From Dictyocoela muelleri (Eukaryota > Microsporidia): a DNA stretch of 10,203 nucleotides. The stretch covers positions 1-10,203 of the forward strand of contig SDVU01000834.1 in the NCBI GenBank assembly GCA_016256075.1, written 5' to 3'. This document shows, one piece after another, positions 1-8,617 of this stretch. The notes under the pieces are model-generated. The model saw nothing but the letters and a program-made list of their open reading frames with translations, had not been told where the DNA came from and did no database searches. Position numbers and translations under genes: made by a program. Numbering within the stretch: position 1 is the first letter of the stretch; the number at the start of each line of letters is the position of its first letter.

Positions 1-1720
1 GACTAAATATAGTAATATTATGAGTATATGTAAAACAAATCCGCGAACTTCTTTACCAGAAGATTTCATGCTTCTTTCAATATACTCTCATTACCCCTCT
101 TCAATTCTTTTGTGTGGCTCAAACCGTTGTAGAACCAAATTTTATATAGATGGGTTCTAGATAACGTTATAATTGTATATTTTTATTAAAACTAAGACAT
201 TTCTATATATTTTAACAAAAAATTAGTGTTAAGTTCTCGCACAGAGCTCTTGAGACGCTCCAGGCGAGTTTACGATAACACACTTGAAGCGAGTTCTCGA
301 TCTACTTTATTTTTAATAATATAAAAGTTTTTTCGTTTTTTTTTTCGGTAAAAAACGACAAAAAAAAACCGACAAACAACTTTATCGTTTTTTTCGGGTT
401 GCAGTTATTTTTATTTTCTTACTATATACGACGTAAATCGGAGTCTGAAAGTATTTAATGACTATGTACATAACTTTTTAAGAGGTTTCAAAATTATAGA
501 TATAAACACGTTCTTTACAGGTTTTATATAGCACCTGTAGAAAGTCATGTCTATAACTTTACACCTACAAATCAGGTTATGTAAATATTGTAGATATAGT
601 TATTCTTATTCTTTGAATATTGTATCCAGATTATTTTATTTCTTAATCATGATGAAGGTTTAATTTTAAAATATTTAAAAGGCGTAAATAGGTGTTTAGT
701 TTACTTAAACAGCAAGACTGATATTATCTATGCTTAGATTAAAGACTAATATACGACAATAGCCGCGTTTCGGCTGACTTAATCTGCTATAGCTTTTGAA
801 TAAATCGAAAACCGATCAAAATAGCAAAGGAAACTAACATTAAAAAAATATAAGCAATCTAGAGTTTATTATAATCATATATTATATGACATAAATAAAT
901 ATGTCGGCAACATGAAGACTATTAAAAGAGAAATAAAAGACTAAAAGAAGAATATATTTTTAAAAAAATTGAAAATCTATAGAACATTCATATTATACTA
1001 TAAATATGTATTAGAACAAATAGATAGTAAAATTTGAGAAAAAATATATAAAATATTTATACAATTATTAAAAAGTATAAAGACCGGTTAAGAGAATTTT
1101 TATAAAAACCAGTTAATATAAGATAGAAAACGAAAGATTTATGTATTAGTAGATTTTTTTAGAGATTATATAAAAAGACGTAATAAATAATTATAATACA
1201 ATAATCATTTATAAAAACATATCTAGAGGTTTTAAAATAGAAACACGTAGATAAATATATAAAATAAAAAATGGATGAACAATATATATAGTTAAACTCT
1301 AAGACAATAAAAAAATATTAAAAAAAAATATTTTAGCTATATATTATACTTAGAATGTTATTAATATAATATAAGTTATATAATTTGATAGTATATATTT
1401 ACATAGTAAATATATATCATTTTTATTTTAGAAGGATAATCAGATTATTATTAAAAATTAAATAAGATTTTTCAAAAAATGACAGTAACGACATAATTTA
1501 GAAATTAATAGAAAATTAAAAAAAGTTTTTAGTTTATTTTGAGAGAATATTACAAGGTAGGAAAGCCAAAACGTTGCATAAATATTATAAGAATTTTTTA
1601 CATTTCACACGGGGAAATGTTAGAATATTTTTAAATTCTGAAAAATGATCAAAATAACGTTTTGAATATAATTAATAAATTACTATTATAATATTATTTT
1701 TATTTTTAAGTAATATCGAA
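1..1720 (+). mobile_element. Fossil Ty3/gypsy-type LTR retrotransposon, pol region (partial)
   Basis: Seen by eye on the plus strand: weak reverse-transcriptase-like stretches at about 30-180 and 480-640, an RNase H-like stretch at about 640-930, and an integrase-core-like stretch around 1135-1190 (short motif IYVLVDFF, resembling the first catalytic Asp region of retroelement integrases). The order RT, RNase H, integrase is that of Ty3/gypsy rather than Ty1/copia, and gypsy elements are known to be common in microsporidia. The copy is broken throughout and looks very old. It runs off the left edge, and neither LTR was recognised. A GC-richer patch and an A/T hairpin at about 215-410 interrupt the RT-like part and may be a later insertion. 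Family assignment is inference from weak similarity; some RNase H-like residues would also fit Ty1/copia. Confidence 0.45.
215..410. repeat. GC-richer patch followed by poly-T/poly-A inverted repeat
   Basis: At 230-300 is a patch richer in G and C than its surroundings, with the octamer AGTTCTCG present twice (about 233 and 291) and GCGAGTT twice. It is followed at about 325-405 by runs of T and A punctuated by CG steps (TTTTTTCG, TCGGT, AAAAAACGAC, ACCGAC, ATCGTTTTTTT) that can fold into imperfect hairpins. The patch sits between two reverse-transcriptase-like stretches of the gypsy fossil, so it may be an inserted short element. No family is recognised. Confidence 0.3.
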
Positions 1721-2450
1721 TACAAAAATTTTATATAACCTATATTGATTATATAATGATATATAGAAAACAGGATTATCAAATTTTAAAAAAAGATATG
1801 TATAAAAATCGAATTATTGTCGAAAAAATTGATTTATGTAGACTTGGATTTATTTTTCGACGATATTCTTTATACCTTAGGTTTTTATTATTAAAGCTAT
1901 TAGCACATTGAAACTTTATTTGAGCTCTGCGCTATACGAAATATCGAATTAGTTAAATATTAGAAGGTTTTAAAGAAAATAACATAATAAACATATAATG
2001 TAATAAAAACATATTTTTTTATATCATAAGAAATAAGGAATAAATGGTTTCGTGAATAAAAAAAAAATAAACTTTATTATATATAAAATTATCTTATAAT
2101 ATAAACAGTTTTTATATTTTAGAATTTTGACTCCAATATTAAATATTAAACGTAGATAATCCGAAAATGTCAGGGTAATAGAAATATAAATGACGAAGTA
2201 CAAAAAATATACGTAATAAAAATTAATTATCGCTACAGATTGAGAACAATTTGTCTAAGTATCTATATATATATTATATAAAAAATTTTAGAAATAATAG
2301 ATAATTTTATAAATATTTATAATTTAACAGAAAAAAAAATTGATAAATACATCAAAATAAAAAATAAAATACGTATAAAGTCATTAAGATATATATATAT
2401 CCTATATATAAATGATCTATAATTACCTGTTTAAATTTTTTTATAAATTA
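1720..2450. other. AT-rich stretch with no recognisable gene
   Basis: No open frame of note and no recognisable protein similarity. It may be the 3' part of the gypsy fossil, but no LTR-like pair was seen. The only local structure noted is a 9-bp perfect inverted repeat, GTCGAAAAA (1819-1827) and TTTTTCGAC (1853-1861), plus TA-rich simple sequence near 2265-2275 and 2390-2410. Confidence 0.5.
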
Positions 2451-2454
2451 GGCA

Positions 2455-2910
2455 AAATGATTAACCTTATATTTTTTAACATAACATTAATATCCGAAAA
2501 TTACTTACTATTCAGACTGAATAATTGTTTAAAACAATATTATCAAGACTCTGATTCAATTATTACCAGATTATGCTCTTTTAAGTCACATATACCCAGA
2601 GTCATATACGATTTTCTTTTTTTAAGAGCTTTAAAGATACATTTAAGTCATCATGCTTTTAAGATATAAATTTTAGGATTTCTGTCGAGTTTCCATCCGC
2701 AATTATCCTCAACTAGGAGAGTCGCTTCTAATTTACATTTATTCTAGACCAAGTCTTAATAAGTAATAACACACTAGAACAATTAACTATTTATGCTAAA
2801 GTTTTATAGTAATTATGGTTTTTGCCATTTCCAACTTATAAAAAGTCATAAAAGGAAAATTTAAGATAGAATATTAATTGTAGAATTCAATAATATCTAC
2901 AATAAAGAAT
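2455..2910 (-). mobile_element. tRNA-derived SINE-like element, copy D (decayed)
   Basis: Read on the minus strand this aligns by eye with copy A (7795-8273). The best block is 2683-2775, sharing AGACCAAGTCTTA and CTAGGAGA in the plus reading. The match continues through a CGATTTTC block near 2610 and decays towards 2455. The tRNA-like head, expected near 2830-2910, is barely recognisable. An 85-codon open frame at 2412-2669 (+) lies mostly inside this copy and has no recognisable domain, so it is treated as chance. The outer limits are uncertain by tens of bases. Confidence 0.6.
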
Positions 2911-2949
2911 CTCTATTCTTATATTCTATAACTTATAGTTTAAATTCTC

Positions 2950-3350
2950 GTTTTTATTACTCATTTTTTTATTTTTTATTTTTTTATTTCTTAATTTTTA
3001 TTTTCTATTTTTTTAATCACTAAATTAAACAGAATTTATAAAAATTTCATAACAGAAAAATAAACATTTATTAAAAAAAAACATTCATATCTATATAACC
3101 CTTTAATGCCACAACCTCTATAAAGCTCAGTATAAGGAGCCTTATTTAACAACAAAATATATAGAGATCTTTAAAAAACATTCCTAAACTGTACAGTAAC
3201 CTCTATAGGAAAAATTAAAAACATGTCTTATTATAAAAAAAACCATTTATAGAACTTAAAAAATTTCTGATTAATAACACATCTAATTGCACTTAAAAAT
3301 TACCAGGCTTTTTTCTCAACTCCCTTATAGAACATCTTAATATTCCTAAC
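2950..3350 (-). mobile_element. Highly diverged SINE-like copy (H), headless
   Basis: Minus-strand blocks such as GTTGAGAAAAAAGCCTGG (about 3310-3330) and AAGGCTCCTTATACTGAGC (about 3124-3142) align with the repeat at 4390-4949 (copy G), and through it with the middle and 3' half of copy A. The similarity to G is clearer than that to A. No tRNA-like head is visible. The plus strand is markedly poor in G here. This is inference from hand alignment and could be a different repeat shared only by H and G. Confidence 0.4.
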
Positions 3351-3399
3351 TTACAAAACCGCCAATACCTAAAAAAACATATTAAATAAATGTTAAATC

Positions 3400-3955
3400 A
3401 CAAAAAAATATCTATAGCGCAATTTAAAAAAATAAATATAAATTTATAATTACTTATATATATCACTTATAAATCCTTTGATTTACTGTGTACCAAAAGA
3501 ATACAAAAAAAACCCAAATGTTTATTCAAAAATCTCTATATTAATTAGTAAAAATATCTGATGACGAAAAACTTTATAAATAACATTATGAAGATGACTG
3601 ATTAGCCTAAAACTCCTACATTTAATTTAAAATTATTCGAATTAAACAAACACTTCTAAAGTTTTTCGTAAACTAATAATAAAATAGCCACAAAACTCTT
3701 CTTTTACATTTATAAATTATATTAATATCATATAACTCTTATAATGCCTTAAAAAACTTCCATTCTATAATTATTCTTTATATTATAATATTAAATAACC
3801 CCTAAATTTATATATTAATCTTATAAGACAATAAAATAATCCCAAAAAAATTAAAAATAATATATTAACAATGAAGAAAATAATCTTTGTAAGCAAAAAA
3901 ACCTCAACAGAACTCAATAAATATTTTTATTAATAATATAAATTATATGTATATA
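3400..3955 (-). other. AT-rich remnant, possibly another diverged SINE-like copy
   Basis: Around 3590-3625 the minus strand reads GGCTAATCAGTCATCTTC, loosely like the GCTGAGTAAGACTTGG block of copy A, and a further loose match follows towards 3460. The rest (3640-3955) shows no similarity I can defend, no gene and no clear repeat. The plus strand is poor in G throughout, like the neighbouring SINE remnants. Treat as unassigned. Confidence 0.2.
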
Positions 3956-3962
3956 ACTATTA

Positions 3963-4375
3963 TTTACAATCTGGCTGGTTGTCTCGTGTTTTATCTTCAA
4001 TAAATTGAATTAATCGTTGTCAATCATATGCTATACTAGCCTCCCTAGGTCCTAGTTGTAATCGCGATTGTTTATAACAATGCCTAGAAGAATCCAGTTA
4101 TATAGAATCTTTTCACTAAATTTTTTAATCAACTACTTATCGATATACTTCGACAATTTAAAACTTACACAAGGATAGTCATCTTTACTCCGCTGTATTA
4201 TTCAATAAAGTCTAATCAGCTATACTACACGGAAATAACTATATAGTAATTCAGAATTTATATAGTTATTGACAACTTATTATCATTTTCTATTATTTTT
4301 CTAAGAGTAAAGTAACGTATTAGAACATTCAATAATAAATTTTACTTTAAAAAGTGTTAACAATTGAAAGCCAGA
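3963..4375 (-). mobile_element. tRNA-derived SINE-like element, copy C
   Basis: The minus strand aligns with copy A over nearly its full length. The tRNA-like head (about 4320-4375) keeps the core TTGTTAACACT where A has GTGGTTAACACT, followed by an essentially gap-free match of about 55 positions. The middle block GTGTAGTATAGCTGATTAGAC (about 4215-4236) matches GTGTAATATAGCTGAGTAAGAC in A. The 3' part keeps GAGACAAC near 3975. The A and B boxes are both degraded, so this copy is unlikely to be transcribed from its own promoter. It abuts copy G on its 5' side. Confidence 0.7.
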
Positions 4376-4389
4376 AGTTCAGAATATGT

Positions 4390-4949
4390 CTAACAAGCTT
4401 AAAAACTTTTTATGGTCACAAAAAAAAAGGCCCGAATACCGAACAAATCAAATAATAATCTTTTAAAAATTTTGCAATATACATCAACCATTATAAGACG
4501 TAAACCTTTCCCTTAAACCCTTTTAGTCTCTAAAAAATGTCTATATTCTATAACGTCTGTATCAATTCTAAAATTGTTTTTCTGGAAACCTTCTTGAGGC
4601 ACAAAAAAGACTGCTTTTAAACCCACCTTCCCCACCTATATAAAAATTAAAAAAACAAAAAATAATTACCTATATAAGTACTAAAAAATACCTTAATTTA
4701 TAAAAGAACGCCAATATGGCTCTTTTACAAATGTCTAAATAAACAAAAAAAATCCTAGTAAGTATTGAAAATTAAAAAAAATATCCTGAAATACAAAAAA
4801 ACTAAATAAGCTATCCTAAAATCAAACCTATAAAGAACCTTAAAAATATCGTTTAAATAAAATAACTATAGGCCTATTTATATTACGCAGTCTTCTTCTC
4901 AACCCCAACACACCTTAAAAATCTCTTCAATTTATAAAAAACTTATTTA
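4390..4949 (-). mobile_element. Diverged SINE-like copy (G), lacking the tRNA head
   Basis: Directly after the 3' end of copy B (minus sense) comes GTTGAGAAGAAGACTGCGTA (about 4885-4905), which aligns with GCTGAGTAAGACTTGGTCTA of copy A. Further blocks follow in the same order, including TTCTTTATAGG against TTCTCCTAGG and a later GAGCC block. G also aligns with copy H. It begins in the middle of the element with no head, and its far end meets the head of copy C. Boundaries and membership rest on hand alignment of AT-rich DNA. Confidence 0.4.
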
Positions 4950-5411
4950 TTAATATAATAATATATTTATGCATGTTGAAAAATTCACAAAGCTCCTACC
5001 AGTTAAGTTGTACCTACCGTCGTCTCTTATCATAGGTTCTCGGTGTTCTAGTAATACATCACTTTCTAAGCTACCAGAAAGCATAGCTGTTTATGCGATT
5101 TTCGTATTATAAATGACTCAGCAAGATTCAGGTATTTTTTATCGTTATGTGGATAATATATTCCCTACTTTTTTTCCGAGATGCTTTTCAGCAATAATTC
5201 CACAAACTAAGGAGTTCATCTCTTTAAATGACATATTAGACCAAGTCTTAATCAGCCATACTTCAGTTTAAAACTGTATATATACTATAATAATATAGTT
5301 ATGACTTCTTAAAGTCATCTTGTTATTATCTATTAGAAATAAAAACACTAGATTTTAACCAAGATATATAAAATTACATTGTAGAGTGTTAACCACTAAG
5401 CTATCAGGCTT
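4950..5411 (-). mobile_element. tRNA-derived SINE-like element, copy B (near full length)
   Basis: The minus strand starts AAGCCTGATAGCTTAGTGG and aligns with copy A from head to 3' end. The polymerase III A box is kept as TAGCTTAGTGG (5393-5403), then GTTAACACTC. The B box is lost in this copy (GGTTAAAATC, 5351-5360). Strong body matches in the plus reading include GACCAAGTCTTA (about 5241-5252), GCGATTTTCGT (about 5095-5105) and CATGTTGA near the 3' end. Its 5' end touches remnant E and its 3' end touches remnant G. Length is about 460 bp, the same as copy A. Confidence 0.75.
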
Positions 5412-5710
5412 AACTTTTATATTGAAATATAAATGAATGCCAATTATAGTCCATAGAGTCTATGAACGGCTATTAATGCTTATATACTAACTACACTATC
5501 ATGCATCTAAGGAACTCAACTTGATTAAAAACCACATAAGACCATGCTGAAGCATACTCAAATAAATAAAAATCCCTAATAACGCTAAAAAATGCTTTTT
5601 TGATTAAACTCGTCATAGGACATAGCAAAAATAACTTGTTTATTTACTAACTCTATATGGTATCTTAAAAATAGCTGAAAACAAAATCAGTATACTGACC
5701 TTAAATGGGC
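5412..5710 (-). mobile_element. SINE-like element, copy E (3' truncated remnant)
   Basis: Aligned in the plus reading with the reverse complement of copy A: ACTACACTATCATGCATCTAAGG (about 5490-5512) matches the block ending CACCTAGG, ATAAGACCATG (about 5536-5546) matches ATTAGACCAAG, and TTTTTTGAT...GTCAT (about 5596-5616) matches TTTTTGAC...GTCAT. A faint head-like CAGTATACTGACC occurs near 5690. The copy ends where copy B begins, without unique DNA between them, which suggests insertion of B into or beside E. Confidence 0.5.
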
Positions 5711-6094
5711 GATACATTTACAGTCTCTATATGTTTTTTTTTTAAAAAATATCGTTTTAAATACGATCTCTCCCATAATAGGGCACTTCGAATATTTTAA
5801 TTGAAAAACTGCAAGAGTACTATCATAAAATTCTGAATTTAAACAACAGAATGATTACCATCTTAAAATGTTTAAATTAAAAAAAACATACTTAGAAATC
5901 AATTTTTTTTTTATTCTTAGACATTTATTGGTACCTAAAATACATCAGATTGTCTAATAAATATAAGATACCTACATATTTACCAAATAGTCTATTCTAT
6001 TACAACATCAGTGTTGTGACTTAACACTTAGAATTTTAATTAAAAATGTTAATACATTGCTTTTTTATTTTTTATAAATTATTAATTATCTTTT
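5711..6094. other. AT-rich stretch with no recognised feature
   Basis: No gene, tRNA or assignable repeat copy was found. Local items are poly-T and poly-A runs (about 5735-5750 and 5903-5915), a near-palindrome ACAACATCAGTGTTGT at 6002-6017, and loose similarity to the SINE family that I could not support. The start of a 69-codon open frame (6046) lies here, but the frame runs through the transposon end repeats and is not a gene. Confidence 0.5.
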
Positions 6095-6096
6095 TA

Positions 6097-6215
6097 CCCA
6101 TCTTTCATTATTATTGGACCCATCTTTCATTATTATTGAACTCATCTTTCATTATTAGTGAACTAATCTTTCAAATTTTTTGGACTAATTTTTCAGTATT
6201 ATTAGAACTATATTG
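6097..6215 (+). repeat. Left terminal repeat array of the transposon
   Basis: Five units of about 21-23 bp, degenerating inward, each based on ATCTTTCATTATTATTGGAC: units begin near 6101, 6123, 6145, 6166 and 6188. Their reverse complements form the right end at 7425-7535. Subterminal repeats of this kind are plausible transposase binding sites. The plus-strand open frame at 6046-6255 simply reads through the array. Confidence 0.75.
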
Positions 6216-6359
6216 TATTATTATTAAACATAAAAATTTTAAAAAAGAAAAATAAATGTTTAGAATAATGTATAAAAACACAATTAATTTTTTATCTAAT
6301 ATAAAATCCAGAAAAGCAATAGCCTTTCAATCTAGGTTCTAATATGTCTATAATAAACC

Positions 6360-7120
6360 TTTATCATAAATTTAATTTTTTTAAAAACACATTGAATGAC
6401 ATAATAAGAACGCTTCTCTGTAAAAATTTCATTTTGTCTTACATGGCTTTTTAAACAAGAAAATAAATATTTTAATTGGATTTAACTGATGGGTATACGT
6501 TGTTAAGAATTTAAGTATAAATATTTTTTTTCACTAAGCGACCTCTACACTCCAGCAGTTCTGTGGATTGAAGCAGTATCCATTACTATAAATTTTAATG
6601 ATTTCGGCTTAAAGATTGGTAATTGTGTAGTATTAAATTCTAAAACATCATCTGATTTGAAACTAACGACATTGATTTTAGTGCTAAAACACCTAACGTA
6701 GTAATTGCGAAAAAGACAGAAATATTAACACATTTAGATTTAGGAACAATTATAAAGCACTTAGTTTTTTTTTAAAAAATATTTCATATTTTTTTAAAGA
6801 ATGTTAATTGAAACCTGTTCCCAAACGCAAATATTAAATTATCATTGATTGATATTAATGAAGTGTCTAATCGAGCCCTTTCTTTTTATTTTCGTCACTA
6901 TTTTTATTAAGTGGAACTAATTAAAGAGATTTTCTTGTATTTTTCTTTTTTTTTTATCTATTATACATATAGTAGGTTGAGAATAAGAACCGCTTTCATA
7001 AATTTCTTATAATTTTTCAGAGATATCATGGAGTCTGCTGCATGAGGTTTATCTAAAACTCGTTAGCTATAAAGTTTTTTACGATAGAAATATCCTTTGT
7101 GATACAAATTCCTTTCTCAA
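6360..7120 (-). pseudogene. Broken DDE transposase (Tc1/mariner-like)
   Basis: The minus strand at 6548-6592 reads FIVMDTASIHRTAGV, the region of the second catalytic Asp in Tc1/mariner-type DDE endonucleases (usually I-V-M-D-N-A-x-x-H). In another frame 6471-6488 reads QLNPIK, corresponding to the family's LNPIE. The two acidic positions are about 34-35 residues apart, which suits the DD34E class. Three defects are visible: a stop codon at 6545-6547 right after the first motif, a frame change between the two motifs, and Lys (AAA, 6471-6473) where the catalytic Glu is expected. Upstream, AITTLGVL (about 6675-6700) and GSYSQPTI (about 6969-6992) resemble inner and N-terminal parts of such proteins. 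The first catalytic Asp was not located. The gene is dead. Confidence 0.65.
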
Positions 7121-7373
7121 CAGCAGATTTAAACAGTTTTAAGTCTTGTTACTCACTCGGGGTATCGATTATTTAATATTTTAAAAAAACTTTCTGAAAT
7201 TTGCATAATAGGAAGCATATTGGTAAAGGACATAAGGCTTCTTTTAAGATTTAGAAAACACTCAATGATATTTTTTGTGAGCGGCTGTATTGTTTTTATT
7301 CCTGTACTACTACTAGTTTCGCCTGTCTACAAGGTTCTTGTTTCTTTTATACTTTTATCTCTCTTCAGGAAAA

Positions 7374-7535
7374 AAATTCATTATTATGGGTATAATAATT
7401 TTTAAAGAAAATATTTTTTTTTTGTTTCAATAATAATGAATGATGACTCCAATATAATGAAAGAATAGTTCAATAATAATGAAATATGGGTCAAATAATA
7501 ATGAATTATGGATACAATAATAATGAAAAGCTCTG
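7374..7535 (-). repeat. Right terminal repeat array of the transposon
   Basis: In the plus reading the unit CAATAATAATGAA recurs at about 7428, 7471, 7493 and 7514, with a damaged unit (CAATATAATGAA) at 7450 and an inner inverted pair, TTCATTATTATGGGTATAATAA, near 7378-7398. This is the reverse complement of the left array. The outermost sequence before the candidate TA (7536-7537) reads inward as TACAGAGCTTTTCATT, against TACCCATCTTTCATT on the left. Confidence 0.75.
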
Positions 7536-7537
7536 TA

Positions 7538-7794
7538 TTTGTTTTTTTTTTCAATAAAAAGTTTAAATTTTATAGAAATAAAATAATATATAAGAATTTT
7601 GTATTAAAATGTAAAAAGTATGGTTCTATCCTTAATTTTTTAAAAAAAAATATTATTATACTTACTATATTTTTTATTATTTAAACAATACTTTAATGTC
7701 AACTATTGTTCTAATATATTTTTTTTAAACATTTTATAAAATTTACAGAAATAATTATTACAGAAGAACAAAAAAAAGAAATAAAAATAACACT
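7538..7794. other. AT-rich spacer
   Basis: Between the transposon and SINE copy A there is only T- and A-rich sequence with long homopolymer runs. No gene, RNA gene or repeat was recognised. Confidence 0.6.
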
Positions 7795-7870
7795 GGGCCA
7801 GATAGCTCAGTGGTTAACACTCTTGAATGTAATATTTAAGTATCGAGGTTCGAATTTCGCTGACGTCACT
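7795..7870 (+). promoter_or_regulatory. tRNA-like head with internal polymerase III promoter
   Basis: The A box is at 7803-7813 and the B box at 7847-7857, 33 bp apart, which is normal tRNA spacing. A possible anticodon-type stem CTTGA/TTAAG (about 7822-7840) flanks ATGTAATAT. The loop is too long, the T-arm does not pair and the acceptor ends do not match, so this is a SINE promoter and not a working tRNA gene. The parent tRNA cannot be named with confidence. Confidence 0.65.
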
Positions 7871-8273
7871 ATTTAATAAATAATGAGGGAATGACATCAA
7901 GCGGTCAAAAACTATAGAAATATAGTATTAATATACAGTTGTTTTAGTGTAATATAGCTGAGTAAGACTTGGTCTAATACGACAATGAAGCAGAAGAGAT
8001 TCTCCTAGGTGTTGGGATAGTGCGGCAACGCTTCTCGGCAAAAAATAGTGATAAATAAAATATCATGAAAAAGCCTCTAATTACCTGTATCCTGCCGAGT
8101 CATTGATAAAACGAAAATCGCGTATACAGCTGGGATTCTGGGTAGCTTAGGAAGTGACGTATTATCGGAACACCAGGAACTAAAGGTCATAAGACTATGG
8201 TTGGAGACAACTCTCCGGTTGGCAGCTATGGATGTTGTCAACATGTAATAAAACATGTAATATATACGATTAA
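7795..8273 (+). mobile_element. tRNA-derived SINE-like element, copy A (best preserved)
   Basis: A unit of about 470 bp that starts with a tRNA-like head (7795-7870). The head has a perfect polymerase III A box, TAGCTCAGTGG (7803-7813), and a near-consensus B box, GGTTCGAATTT (7847-7857, where the consensus ends CC). The body has no coding capacity I can recognise. It aligns with copies B, C, D, E and F, so it is a dispersed family. A 107-codon frame on the opposite strand (8077-8400) extends past the repeat and is chance. The 3' end is set where the match to copy B fades, near CATGTAATATATACG. There is no clear poly-A tail and no obvious target duplication. A long 3' tail may mirror the end of an unseen LINE partner; that part is inference. 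Confidence 0.75.
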
Positions 8274-8498
8274 CTTGAAAATATTGGATCATTTTTAAAT
8301 CAGATTTCCGCAGATAGATAAATTTTATATTCGCCTTTACAATAAATGATTCTCGATTATTTTTAATAAAGAAAAAATTGATTGAGTTCAAGATTCTCAA
8401 AGTTTTATTCGAAAATGTTAATAACGAAGCTTCTCTTTAAAGCAGAATTATCAAGATTATAAATGTTAAATTATCTTTTCAATATTATAATATCTCTA
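8274..8498. other. AT-rich spacer
   Basis: No gene, RNA or assignable repeat. It holds only unstructured AT-rich DNA between SINE copy A and the tandem repeats in front of MAK16. Confidence 0.5.
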
Positions 8499-8575
8499 TT
8501 TCTACTTTATTAATTAATCTTCATTTCTCCTTTATTAATTATTCTTTATTTCTTCTTTATTAATTCTATCGTTAT
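8499..8575 (+). repeat. 25-bp tandem repeat, three units
   Basis: CTTTATTAATT recurs at 8505, 8530 and 8555, exactly 25 bp apart, with T/C-rich spacers (ATCTTCATTTCT and similar). It lies about 300 bp before MAK16 and just ahead of the 27-bp array. The end of the last unit, CTATCGTTATCTTTT, resembles the core of that array, so the two may share an origin. Confidence 0.75.
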
Positions 8576-8617
8576 CTTTTAAATATTATCATTTTCAATA
8601 TTAAAATTTTTTTTGCT

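Larger units (their letters stand above)
6097..7535 (-). mobile_element. Decayed Tc1/mariner-superfamily DNA transposon
   Basis: About 1.44 kb, bounded by inverted end regions that each contain several tandem units built on TTTCATTATTATTG. Just outside the repeats both ends read TAC when read inward, so a TA target duplication (6095-6096 and 7536-7537) fits, as known for Tc1/mariner elements. Between the ends the minus strand carries a broken transposase with a recognisable DDE-endonuclease motif. The size suits a single-gene Tc1-like element. The exact termini are inferred from the match of the two ends and have not been checked against other copies. Confidence 0.65.

Noticed and set aside
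640-930. Ty1/copia RNase H assignment for the retroelement fossil
   Set aside because: Some residues fit, but integrase-like sequence lies downstream of the RT and RNase H region, which is the gypsy order. The choice is not certain.
2412-2669. 85-codon open frame (+) as a small gene
   Set aside because: It lies mostly inside decayed SINE copy D, has no domain, and its composition is that of AT-rich noise.
6046-6255. 69-codon open frame (+) with hydrophobic residues as a small membrane protein
   Set aside because: It reads through the left repeat array of the transposon, which explains its periodic composition.
7220-7405. 61-codon open frame (+) as a small membrane protein
   Set aside because: It lies inside the transposon, antisense to the transposase remnant and partly in the right end repeats; hydrophobicity comes from T-rich codons.
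7795-7870. Functional tRNA gene
   Set aside because: The A and B boxes are good, but acceptor and T-arm pairing fail, the anticodon loop is too long, and the same head recurs in front of a shared body elsewhere, so it is a SINE head.
8077-8400. 107-codon open frame (-) as a gene
   Set aside because: It is antisense to SINE copy A and its flank, copy B lacks the frame, and no domain is seen.
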